Assembly (NCBI GenBank): GCA_945638575.1
Contig: CALZDP010000010.1
Span: 1-45,224, forward strand
DNA length: 45,224 nucleotides
From: an uncultured Clostridia bacterium
Lineage (GTDB): Bacteria > Bacillota > Clostridia > Christensenellales > Borkfalkiaceae
Reading direction: 5' to 3'
The notes under the pieces were generated by a model, which worked only from the letters and a program-made list of their open reading frames with translations, did no database searches and had not been told where the DNA came from. A program made the position numbers and the translations under genes. This document shows positions 32,226 through 39,069 of the stretch, in pieces. Within the stretch, counting starts at the first letter, position 1. Each line of letters starts with the position of its first letter.

Positions 32226-32609
32226 ATGAATTTTAAAACAAAAGGCATAAACGCCGAAGAAATCCGCTTTAAACTTAATCCCGTAAAACCTACCAAGGAA
32301 ACTTTGCAGGAAAAACCTATTTTTCAAAGGCAGGTTAAAAGGTCCGACAGCGATGAAACGGTGATAATTTTGACTGCAAAAACCGAATCTTCGGCGGATA
32401 ATCCTAAGATATTCGATCTTTTCGTTTCTTTTGTCGGCTGTTATGAAGTTTACGGGGCGGAAAGCAAGGAAGATTACGAGGATTTTGTGTTACAAGCCAC
32501 GCGTGAATTGTATCATTACGTAAGAAACGCCGTAATATCCGTAACGGGTGCGGCGAATGTGTTTTCCGTTATATTGCCGATAAATCCGCCTTATTTTCCG
32601 CTAAATTGA
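32226..32609 (+). CDS. SecB-like chaperone-fold protein
   Basis: A 127-residue protein that looks like the SecB superfamily. It has alternating beta strands (IRFKLNPVK, PIFQRQVKRS, TVIILTAKTES), then KIFDLFVSFVGCYEVYGA, a long helix containing ATRELYHYVRNAVISVTG, and a C-terminal ILPINPPYF. The last corresponds to the YARE...L.P.NF end of SecB. SecB is mainly proteobacterial, but shorter relatives (including chaperones attached to toxin-antitoxin systems and DUF1149) occur in Gram-positive bacteria. No toxin gene is adjacent. A GAGGTTGAAGG site lies upstream. The role (holding preproteins for SecA or another client) is inference, and the family call rests on pattern only. Confidence 0.6.
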   Translation: MNFKTKGINAEEIRFKLNPVKPTKETLQEKPIFQRQVKRSDSDETVIILTAKTESSADNPKIFDLFVSFVGCYEVYGAESKEDYEDFVLQATRELYHYVRNAVISVTGAANVFSVILPINPPYFPLN

Positions 32610-32704
32610 TGTAATTTTTATTCTAAATAGATATGATTTTTTTAAATTCTCACGCAAAATTTTTTATTCCGTTTAAAATCCTTTATTATTTCACGCAGGT
32701 GTGA

Positions 32705-32710
32705 TATAAT
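32705..32710 (+). promoter_or_regulatory. Extended -10 promoter before pgsA
   Basis: TG-A-TATAAT with no clear -35 box; ATG follows 29 bases later. Confidence 0.4.
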
Positions 32711-32739
32711 TTACGTGATAAAAATAAGACGGTTGACAA

Positions 32740-33303
32740 ATGAAAGAGAAAGTTTTTACGATACCGAATATACTGTCTGTGTTTAGAATTTTGCTTATTC
32801 CGTTCATTATTTGGGCATATTTTCTTGACAGGCTGTATTTTATGGCAGGGCTAATAGTGCTTTCCGGCGTTACCGACGTTGTTGACGGTATTATTGCAAG
32901 AAAATTTAATATGGTTACAAGCCTTGGCAAGGCGCTTGATCCCGTTGCGGACAAACTTACGCTTTTGGCTCTTTTGGTATTGATGTGTAATTATCTTAAA
33001 TCGCTACAGATTATAATCCTTTGCGGTATCTTTGTTGCGAAGGAACTTACCATGGGTATTGAAGGTTTAATCGTTATCAAAAAGACGGGAACGACTTACA
33101 GCGCTAATGGCTGGGGCAAGGCAACTACGGTAATTTTGTATACTAATATTCTCATTCACGTTTTGTGGCGGGGGATAGTTTCTTGGCTTTCTTCTTTGCT
33201 TATCTATCTTAGTATTTTATTTGTCTGCATTTCTTTAGGCGTATATACCAAACAGAATATGCACAGAATCAAATCTTGTGATAACAAGGTGGTAAATGAC
33301 TAA
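32740..33303 (+). CDS. pgsA: CDP-diacylglycerol-glycerol-3-phosphate phosphatidyltransferase
   Basis: PgsA forms phosphatidylglycerol phosphate from CDP-diacylglycerol and glycerol-3-phosphate. The 187-residue membrane protein carries the complete CDP-alcohol phosphotransferase motif: D46, D49-G50, A53-R54, G63, D67 and D71 within TDVVDGIIARKFNMVTSLGKALDPVADK. It starts KVFTIPNILSVFRILLIP as usual. It overlaps the following VTT-domain gene by eight bases, so the two are coupled. It may also belong to the CDP-alcohol family with another acceptor, but length and motifs favour PgsA. Confidence 0.9.
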   Translation: MKEKVFTIPNILSVFRILLIPFIIWAYFLDRLYFMAGLIVLSGVTDVVDGIIARKFNMVTSLGKALDPVADKLTLLALLVLMCNYLKSLQIIILCGIFVAKELTMGIEGLIVIKKTGTTYSANGWGKATTVILYTNILIHVLWRGIVSWLSSLLIYLSILFVCISLGVYTKQNMHRIKSCDNKVVND

Positions 33304-34171
33304 AAAAACTCAAAAAATCACCGTTTTGACGGCGAACTTTGCGATCGGCATAATAATGACCGTTATTATGCTGGTCTTTCTTAATACCGTGGAATGGTAT
33401 CTTAAACTTATTGCTTATCTTGCAATAGGCGGTTTTACTGTTTCCTGCGCGGTTTTTGCTTTTTTAAAAAAAGACGCTTTATTTAAAACAACGTTCGTTT
33501 GCAACGTAGTTACATTGGTATTCGTGCTAATCTTTTTCGTATTGAATTTGTTAGGACTTTTCGACAGTTTGAGCGATCTTGAAAAGGTCAAACAAATAAT
33601 TTTGGATTGGGGTGCATACGGTTACGTAATTTTTATATTGCTGCAACTGTTTCAGGTAATAATTTTGCCCGCTCCGGGTTTTATATTTTACCTTGCCGGT
33701 ACCGCAATTTACGGACCGACGGTTGCCTTTATAATTTCTTACATTTCGGTGGTAGTAGGCTCGGTAATTTCCTTTTATATCGGCAGGCTTTGCGGTAAAC
33801 CGGTGGTGTATTGGTGCGTCGGTAAAGAGCAGACTGAAAAATACCTTAAACTTTTAGGCACTAAGGGCAACGTTTTGTTTATTATAATGCAGGTACTGCC
33901 ATTTTTCCCGGACGACATTTTGTGTATGGTGGCAGGGCTTACCAAGATGAGTTTTAAGTTCTTTTTGCTTGTTATGATTTTGGTAAGACCTATCTATATC
34001 GCCGCCGTTTGCTTCTTCGGTACCGGTAACCTTATACCGTTTAGCGGTTGGGGGATACCGTGTTGGATTGCAATCGCAGTCGTGTGCATTGGCGGATTTT
34101 TGCTGTATTGCAAATACCAAACCAAAATCGAAGAAAAGTTTAAATCCTTAGGCGCAAAAAAACAAAAATAG
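33296..34171 (+). CDS. VTT-domain (TVP38/TMEM64, DedA-like) membrane protein
   Basis: This 291-residue protein has three hydrophobic helices first (residues about 8-90). A VTT/SNARE-associated domain follows: LLQLFQVIILPAPGFIFYLAGTAIYGP, GSVISFYIGRLCGKPVV, and LPFFPDDILCMVAGLTKMSFKFFLLVMIL. Such proteins act as lipid scramblases or transporters in other organisms; one bacterial branch handles undecaprenyl phosphate. Overlap with pgsA by eight bases fits a role in membrane lipid handling, which is inference. The tail is basic (KFKSLGAKKQK). Confidence 0.82.
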   Translation: MTKKTQKITVLTANFAIGIIMTVIMLVFLNTVEWYLKLIAYLAIGGFTVSCAVFAFLKKDALFKTTFVCNVVTLVFVLIFFVLNLLGLFDSLSDLEKVKQIILDWGAYGYVIFILLQLFQVIILPAPGFIFYLAGTAIYGPTVAFIISYISVVVGSVISFYIGRLCGKPVVYWCVGKEQTEKYLKLLGTKGNVLFIIMQVLPFFPDDILCMVAGLTKMSFKFFLLVMILVRPIYIAAVCFFGTGNLIPFSGWGIPCWIAIAVVCIGGFLLYCKYQTKIEEKFKSLGAKKQK

Positions 34172-34247
34172 ATTTTTGTATAATTTTAATAAAAAATAGG
34201 GTTGCCGCGATAAGCGACAATCCTTTTTAAAAGCGACAGATATAAAT

Positions 34248-34290
34248 AGTACCCGAAAGGTTTTTAAAACTTTTCGGGTACTTTCTTTTA
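34248..34290 (+). terminator. Terminator of the pgsA-VTT operon
   Basis: AGTACCCGAAAGG pairs with CTTTTCGGGTACT across a short A/T-rich loop, followed by TTTCTTTT. Confidence 0.85.
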
Positions 34291-34342
34291 AAAGGAATAT
34301 AAATTTTCGTTTTAAAAGATATATAAAATTTTAAGTAAAACT

Positions 34343-34377
34343 ACCGATACCTAAAATTTAGGTTCGGTTTTTTTAAA
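34343..34377. terminator. Convergent-side terminator hairpin
   Basis: ACCGATACCTAAA and TTTAGGTTCGGT with a T-run after it on the plus strand. It lies between the convergent VTT and phosphoribosyltransferase genes; on the minus strand the T-run is poorer. Confidence 0.6.
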
Positions 34378-34390
34378 TTTTACCTTATCG

Positions 34391-34939
34391 TTAGTCTTTT
34401 TTTGGAAAAACGGGGATTTTTGCAAGATAGATGACGTCGTTTCTATCGGCGGCTTTATCTTCTGCTAAGACAAAGGCTTTTTTGTAGATTATTCCGCCTG
34501 AAAGTTCCACAAGTTTTTCTAAGCCCATAAGCGACGCGCCGGTGGATACAACGTCGTCGATAATGCCGACTTTTTTGCCTTTAATTAGGTCCACGTCGTG
34601 TTTGGAAAGGTAAAATTGCTGCTCTCTGCCTGTGGTTATGGAAGCGTCGATTTTAACTTCGATACCGTCCTGCATGTAAAGTTTTTTGGACTTTCTTGCA
34701 ACGGCGTAGTAATCGTGGTTAAGTTCACGCGCGATAACGTGGGTAAGTTGTAAGCCTTTTGACTCGGCGGTAAGCAAAACGTCGCAGTCGGAAAGTAAAA
34801 GGGCAAGTTGTTTACCGCAATGCTCGGTTAAACGCTGGTTGCCGTGCAGGTTGAAAAAGGCAATTTCCATGGTAGGGGAAATCGGAAGCACCGGAAGGTC
34901 TAATTTGTATCCTTTAATATCCACTGTGTAAGTTTTCAT
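34391..34939 (-). CDS. Purine-type phosphoribosyltransferase
   Basis: A 182-residue type I phosphoribosyltransferase. The PRPP loop is VGIIDDVVSTGASL, and DVLLTAESKGLQLTHVIARELNHDYYAVARKSKKLYM resembles the adenine/xanthine phosphoribosyltransferase subgroup. The base specificity cannot be fixed from sequence by eye. GAGGT serves as ribosome site. It is 31 bases downstream of the phosphodiesterase gene on the same strand, suggesting a two-gene unit for nucleotide or nucleoside salvage. Confidence 0.82.
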   Translation of the reverse strand: MKTYTVDIKGYKLDLPVLPISPTMEIAFFNLHGNQRLTEHCGKQLALLLSDCDVLLTAESKGLQLTHVIARELNHDYYAVARKSKKLYMQDGIEVKIDASITTGREQQFYLSKHDVDLIKGKKVGIIDDVVSTGASLMGLEKLVELSGGIIYKKAFVLAEDKAADRNDVIYLAKIPVFPKKD

Positions 34940-34970
34940 ATAGATACCTCGTGAAATTTGTTAGTCGTAA

Positions 34971-36071
34971 TTAACTGTTAAAAATAATTAGCGGAACGGT
35001 CATTTCTTTGGTTAAAGAAGTGTGATGTCCTTTAAAATCGTAAACGTCGGGGAAGGGGTAAAACAGTTTGTCGGTTTTGCCGATAGCGATATAGTCGCCA
35101 AGTAAGTATCCGTATTCGCCGCGACTGCCGAAATAACCGTCTTTTATAAGTTGCTTCGAGGCGTGCAGTTCAAAATCTTCGCCGTAACGCTGTTTAAAAA
35201 GCCTTTCAAATTCCTTTTTATGTCCTTTTTTGACTATGAAGGCAGGGGTTTTGGCGTCAAGGTAGGGCGGAGTTACCAAAAGCGAGTTCAGTTCCTCGTC
35301 TTTGTAAAATTCCACAGAGCCTTTTACGTCTGTTTGCCCGTGGTCGGCGGTAACGATAAACAGGGTGTTTTCGGTGTTTTTTTGAAGTTCTTGCAGTCTT
35401 TTGGAAATCTCGTTTATAATTTTATTTGCCTTATCCGAAGTTACGCCGTTATCGTGCATGGTAGCGTCAGGTTCGGGCGAGTAAGCAAAAATGAACTGTT
35501 TGCCTTCATTTTTAAGAAGGTCGAATACAGCGTCTACAACCTCTTGCGGGGTATATGCGGTCACCGCATTTTTATAGCCCTTGCAAAATTTTGGCATTAC
35601 GCTGGTAATTTTATAATCGGTTTGGGCGTAATTAAACCAGTAGTCGTCGCTTTCCTTTATCGGATAAGCGTAGTCGACCTTTTCACCCGTTTGGCTATCC
35701 GTGTGCGTAAACATCGACAAGGTTTTTGTTATTTCGGGAAAGTACATAGTCCAACCGAACCAGCCGTGTTCAAGCGGTAAGCGGTTTGTGTTTACAGAAG
35801 TCGTTGCATTCGTTGTGGTGGAGGGAAATGTAGAGGTCAGGGTGGTTACCGTATGTTTTAACAAAAAATCGTCTTTATCAAGGTTTACGGATAAAGGGTG
35901 CGTGCCTAAGCCGTCGAACAGTATAAAAACAATTTTATCGTAACCCTTTTCAAGTTCCTTTTTTAAAACAGGCAAGACGGGATTTTTATTTGGCGCGTTA
36001 AAAAATTCCGCCAAAGTAGCGGATATATTTAGTACGCTTTTTGTAAAATCCGGCTTTATAAAACCTTTCAT
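34971..36071 (-). CDS. Type I phosphodiesterase / nucleotide pyrophosphatase-family enzyme
   Basis: This 366-residue alkaline phosphatase superfamily member shows the metal and nucleophile motifs: ILFDGLG near residue 50, TLTSTFPSTTTNATT with the likely threonine nucleophile, YSPEPDATMHDNG, VTADHGQTDVKG and DFKGHHTSLTKEM. It lacks a signal peptide or membrane anchor, so it is cytoplasmic. Substrates in the family include nucleotide phosphodiesters, pyrophosphates and phosphonates. Linkage to a phosphoribosyltransferase favours a nucleotide substrate, which is inference. AGGGGTG is the ribosome site. Confidence 0.85.
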   Translation of the reverse strand: MKGFIKPDFTKSVLNISATLAEFFNAPNKNPVLPVLKKELEKGYDKIVFILFDGLGTHPLSVNLDKDDFLLKHTVTTLTSTFPSTTTNATTSVNTNRLPLEHGWFGWTMYFPEITKTLSMFTHTDSQTGEKVDYAYPIKESDDYWFNYAQTDYKITSVMPKFCKGYKNAVTAYTPQEVVDAVFDLLKNEGKQFIFAYSPEPDATMHDNGVTSDKANKIINEISKRLQELQKNTENTLFIVTADHGQTDVKGSVEFYKDEELNSLLVTPPYLDAKTPAFIVKKGHKKEFERLFKQRYGEDFELHASKQLIKDGYFGSRGEYGYLLGDYIAIGKTDKLFYPFPDVYDFKGHHTSLTKEMTVPLIIFNS

Positions 36072-36127
36072 ATTTCACCCCTTGTTACTTATTTTGAGAT
36101 ATGCGTAAAAGAACAAATGCACATATT

Positions 36128-36155
36128 ATTATAGCATAATATATAATTATTTCAA
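36128..36155 (-). promoter_or_regulatory. Promoter of the phosphodiesterase-phosphoribosyltransferase operon
   Basis: On the minus strand TTGAAA (36150-36155), 16 bases, TATAAT (36128-36133); leader about 50 bases. Confidence 0.65.
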
Positions 36156-36228
36156 GCGTTTTTGAAAAAAATAATTTAATTAAAATACGGTTATTGACTT
36201 TGAGTGATTTTTTTGTTGCTTAAATTAA

Positions 36229-36257
36229 GTATAAAAAAAATCCGATTGCCGATAATA
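36229..36257 (+). promoter_or_regulatory. Possible forespore sigma (SigF/SigG) promoter of sigG
   Basis: GTATA at 36229-36233, 17 bases, GATAATA at 36251-36257. This is one base from the CATNNTA type -10 recognised by SigG/SigF in Bacillus. No ordinary sigma-A promoter with good spacing was found for sigG. Confidence 0.3.
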
Positions 36258-36306
36258 ATCAAATAGCAAGCGATTACAGGCTGTTATAAGTTTTTTAAAA
36301 CATACC

Positions 36307-36333
36307 GATAATCGACCTATAGGGGCACTTTTT
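36307..36333 (+). repeat. TATAG repeat copy 13, before sigG
   Basis: GATAATCGACCTATAGGGGC then ACTTTTT; ends 30 bases before the sigG ATG. Confidence 0.75.
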
Positions 36334-36363
36334 GTGTTTTTAGGTACATACATAGGAGGTTTT

Positions 36364-37134
36364 ATGACTAATAAAAGCGTAGAAATCTGCGGAATAAACA
36401 CTTCCGAACTTCCTAAGATAAACAGCAGCGAATGTAACAAATTGCTTGTGGAAATGAAAAAGGGAAGCAAGGAAGCCAAAGACAAATTGATACTTGCAAA
36501 TATGAGGTTGGTTTTATCGGTTATCAAAAAGTTCGGGGGTTCCGCCAATAAGGACGACTTGTTTCAGGCAGGGTGCATAGGACTTATTAAAGCGGCGATG
36601 AATTTTGATTTGAGCGTGGGCGTTAAGTTTTCCACTTACGCGGTGCCGATGATTATCGGCGAAGTCAAAAGATATCTTCGTACCCGTAACAGCATGAGGG
36701 TTTCAAGAAGCATTCGCGATACCGCTTACAAGGTTTTAAAAACCCGTAATCAACTTGAACGGGAACACGAAGAAACTTCCGCGGCGGAAATTGCACGCAG
36801 GCTTGACATTCGGGAAAGCGAGGTCGCGTACGCATTGGACGCTATTTCGGATACGGTGTCCCTTTACGACCCCGTATATAATAAGGAAGGGGATACCCTT
36901 TTAATTATGGACCAACTTGCGGACGAATTTAACACGGTTGACAGATGGACGGAAAACGCCGCTTTGAAATGCGCTATGGAAAATTTGAGCGAGCGAGAAA
37001 GAAAAATTATTTATTTGAGGTATTACGAGGGTAAAACGCAGACGGAAATATCTTCCGAGATAGGACTGTCGCAAGCGCAGGTTTCAAGGCTTGAAAAAAA
37101 CGCCCTGTCATCGATAAAAAACAAAATTTCTTAA
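36364..37134 (+). CDS. sigG: Forespore sigma factor SigG
   Basis: SigG directs late forespore transcription during sporulation. The start at 36364 follows GGAGG; it gives 256 residues. The N-terminal signature KSVEICGINTSELPKI matches the SigG-specific segment known from Bacillus (KVEICGVDTSKLPVL). Region 2 reads LILANMRLVLSVIKKFG...DDLFQAGCIGLIKAAMNFDLSVGVKFSTYAVPMIIGEVKRYLR. Region 3 (MRVSRSIRDTAYKVLKTR) and region 4 (LSERERKIIYLRYYEGKTQTEISSEIGLSQAQVSRLEKNAL) are complete. A YlmC/YmxH gene follows, as in other Clostridia. This is the strongest evidence that the organism forms spores. sigE and spoIIGA are not adjacent upstream. Confidence 0.95.
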   Translation: MTNKSVEICGINTSELPKINSSECNKLLVEMKKGSKEAKDKLILANMRLVLSVIKKFGGSANKDDLFQAGCIGLIKAAMNFDLSVGVKFSTYAVPMIIGEVKRYLRTRNSMRVSRSIRDTAYKVLKTRNQLEREHEETSAAEIARRLDIRESEVAYALDAISDTVSLYDPVYNKEGDTLLIMDQLADEFNTVDRWTENAALKCAMENLSERERKIIYLRYYEGKTQTEISSEIGLSQAQVSRLEKNALSSIKNKIS

Positions 37135-37160
37135 CAAAATCTGCAAAATATAATTTTAAT

Positions 37161-37193
37161 ATGCCGACGCCTTAATATCAGTGCTTCGGCATT
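37161..37193 (+). terminator. Weak terminator after sigG
   Basis: ATGCCGA and TCGGCAT pair across an 18-base loop, followed by TATTT. Confidence 0.4.
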
Positions 37194-37236
37194 ATTTCAT
37201 AAATTTTATAATATATTATTGCAGGACGGCGTTTAT

Positions 37237-37494
37237 ATGGAAGTAAAATTTTCCGAACTCAAAAAGAAAAAAGTTGTTAATATTTTGGACGGCAAGGTAT
37301 TGGGCTTTGTTACCGATATTATATTTGACTTTCCCGAAGGCAAAATTTCCGACTTTGTTTGCAGCGATAAGGGGATTTTTTGTAAGGAAGAAGTTGTGAT
37401 CGGTCTGTGCGACGTAAATAAAATCGGCGACGATACCGTTTTGGTTTGCTATAAAGAAGATTGCCGACGTAAAGAGTTGCGTGAGGAAGAATAA
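37237..37494 (+). CDS. YlmC/YmxH-family sporulation protein (PRC-barrel)
   Basis: An 85-residue PRC-barrel protein (MEVKFSELKKKKVVNILDGKVLGFVTDIIFDFPEGKISDFVC...). The ATG at 37237 gives the typical family start; a TTG at 37219 is less likely. YlmC/YmxH proteins accompany sigG or are sporulation-controlled in many Clostridia; their molecular role is unclear. Five cysteines are present (FVCS, IFCK, GLCD, LVCYK and DCRR). It lies 102 bases after sigG and ends at a good terminator. Confidence 0.85.
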   Translation: MEVKFSELKKKKVVNILDGKVLGFVTDIIFDFPEGKISDFVCSDKGIFCKEEVVIGLCDVNKIGDDTVLVCYKEDCRRKELREEE

Positions 37495-37503
37495 ATTATA
37501 ACT

Positions 37504-37557
37504 AAAAAAATGCGTAGCGGATTTGCCGTATTTAGGCTTGCCGTTACGCATTTTGTA
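37504..37557 (+). terminator. ylmC terminator
   Basis: AAAATGCGTAGCGG pairs with CCGTTACGCATTTT across a short loop, with flanking A- and T-rich runs. Confidence 0.75.
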
Positions 37558-37581
37558 TTTATTGCTATTAAACGATGAATT

Positions 37582-37596
37582 GGGAAAACGGTTTCG
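37582..37596. promoter_or_regulatory. Candidate LacI-type operator 1
   Basis: GGGAAAACGGTTTCG, with the GAAAACGGTTTC near-palindrome around CG that is typical of LacI/CcpA-family operators. Confidence 0.6.
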
Positions 37597-37689
37597 TTAA
37601 TTTGAAAAAATCGGCAAGTAATTATAACGTAATTATCGGTAAAACAGGGCAAAAATAATGCAAAACGGCTTTTTTTTGTTTAAATTTAA

Positions 37690-37704
37690 GGGAAAACGGT
37701 TTCG
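37690..37704. promoter_or_regulatory. Candidate LacI-type operator 2
   Basis: Identical 15-mer GGGAAAACGGTTTCG, 108 bases after the first and 11 bases upstream of the -35 box. A partial match (CAAAACGGCTTT) lies between them near 37661. Confidence 0.65.
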
Positions 37705-37714
37705 CAATTCGGTA

Positions 37715-37743
37715 TTGACTTTGAAAAATTCCGTTGATAAAAT
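37715..37743 (+). promoter_or_regulatory. Promoter of the starch-utilisation operon
   Basis: TTGACT at 37715-37720, 17 bases, TAAAAT at 37738-37743; leader about 48 bases ending in GGAGG before the ATG at 37798. Confidence 0.75.
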
Positions 37744-37797
37744 GAATATAGTAAATCTGGATTTTACCAGGTGCAATAATAATTTTGGAGGAATAAA

Positions 37798-38940
37798 ATG
37801 AAAAAGACAAAATTCGTTTTGGCTGTAATATTGGCAATGATGACGATGTTTAGCCTTGTTGCATGTCAACTGCAACCCACGCCGCAACCACACGTTTGCG
37901 AATCCGTTTGTGAAATTTGTCACAGATGTACGAACGCCGATTGCAAGGAAGATGAATGTAAGGTAAAATGCGCCGGACACGAACCCATGTACGCAGTTGT
38001 TATCAGCGTACCCGAAGATTGGCAGAATCCAAATCTTTGGGCTTGGTCCGATCCTGACGGAAAAGGTGCGTTCGCATCTTGGCCGGGCGAACCTTTTACT
38101 AAAATGAATGATAAATATTACTGCTACGTCCCCGGATTTGTTAATACAATTATCGTAAACGCAAATCAAGGAACGGACGCCGCAATTCAAACAGACGGTA
38201 TTACCATTGAAAGAGAAAAGAACGTTTTGGTAACTATTGCCGAAGATAAGAGCGCAACGGTAGTAGATCTTCCCGATACGGAAGTTGTACCTTTATATGT
38301 GGAAAAATTTGTCGTACACGCAAACGTTCCTATTTCTTGGGAAACTGTTCAAATGTGGGCGTGGTCTCATCCGGACGGAAAAGGCGCGTTTAGTACGTGG
38401 CCGGGCGAAACCATGGTTGCCGAAACAAAAGACGGCGAACCTACAGGTTGGTACACAGGAAAAGTTCCTACTTGGATTAACCGTTTGATTATCAACGGAA
38501 ACGAGGCTACCGACGCCGAAAAGACTGCCGATATGGTAATCGGCGAACCCAAAGAAATGTGGATTACCGTAGCAAAAGATTTGACTTACGAAATTAGTTA
38601 CAGCGACCCCGACAAGGCGGTAGAAAACATAACGGTATACGCAAAGATTCCCGCAAGTTGGACTTCACCCGCTTGTTGGGCATGGTCGCACCCCGACGGA
38701 ACGAATGCTTTCGGCTCTTGGCCGGGCGAGGCATTGACACAGGACGGCGAATGGTATACACTATCTGTACCCGGTTGGATAAACAGCATTATCATCAACG
38801 GACAAGTGGGCGGTGAAACCCTTCAAACGGTCGACATTTCTGTTGAAGCAGGTAAAGATTTATGGATCGTTCTTTCTCAGGAAGTCGGTTCCGACGGCAA
38901 ATATACGGCTACCGTTACCTACGAGGCACCTGCCGAATAA
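37798..38940 (+). CDS. Surface lipoprotein with three starch-binding modules (CBM25/26-like)
   Basis: A 380-residue secreted lipoprotein: signal peptide with lipobox LVAC (C23), then a cysteine/histidine-rich segment (C34, C38, C41, C44, C49, C54, C58, with H32, H42 and H61) that may bind metal. Three tandem modules start near residues 64, 168 and 275, about 105 residues apart. Each has the signature WAWS(D/H)PDG..AF.(S/T)WPGE and a later aromatic/asparagine strand (IIVNANQG, LIINGNEA, IIINGQVG). This resembles CBM25/26 starch-binding modules. There is no catalytic domain. As first gene of the maltodextrin operon it probably holds starch or maltodextrins at the cell surface for the transporter. 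A terminator-like hairpin separates it from the next gene. Confidence 0.82.
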   Translation: MKKTKFVLAVILAMMTMFSLVACQLQPTPQPHVCESVCEICHRCTNADCKEDECKVKCAGHEPMYAVVISVPEDWQNPNLWAWSDPDGKGAFASWPGEPFTKMNDKYYCYVPGFVNTIIVNANQGTDAAIQTDGITIEREKNVLVTIAEDKSATVVDLPDTEVVPLYVEKFVVHANVPISWETVQMWAWSHPDGKGAFSTWPGETMVAETKDGEPTGWYTGKVPTWINRLIINGNEATDAEKTADMVIGEPKEMWITVAKDLTYEISYSDPDKAVENITVYAKIPASWTSPACWAWSHPDGTNAFGSWPGEALTQDGEWYTLSVPGWINSIIINGQVGGETLQTVDISVEAGKDLWIVLSQEVGSDGKYTATVTYEAPAE

Positions 38941-39009
38941 GTCTTATAGGCACTGTACTTGCATAACTTTTAGTAATGAAAGTTGCACAAAGCAACCGAT
39001 AACCATTCA

Positions 39010-39048
39010 AAATGCGGGTACATGATATTTCGTGTACCCGCATTTTTT
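39010..39048 (+). terminator. Strong hairpin with T-run inside the starch operon
   Basis: AATGCGGGTACA - TGATATTTCG - TGTACCCGCATT followed by TTTT. It lies between the CBM lipoprotein and the binding-protein gene with no new promoter seen, so partial read-through would lower expression of the transporter relative to the lipoprotein. Confidence 0.85.
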
Positions 39049-39069
39049 ATATTTTATAGGAGAAAGACT

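Noticed and set aside
35151..35780. 209-codon plus-strand frame
   Set aside because: Lies entirely antisense to the phosphodiesterase gene, which has clear catalytic motifs.
37633..38190. 185-codon minus-strand frame
   Set aside because: Antisense to the CBM lipoprotein and its promoter region; composition is that of a shadow frame.
38983..39069. 29-residue N-terminal extension of the MalE-like protein
   Set aside because: It runs through the terminator hairpin and would place a non-signal sequence before a standard lipoprotein signal peptide.
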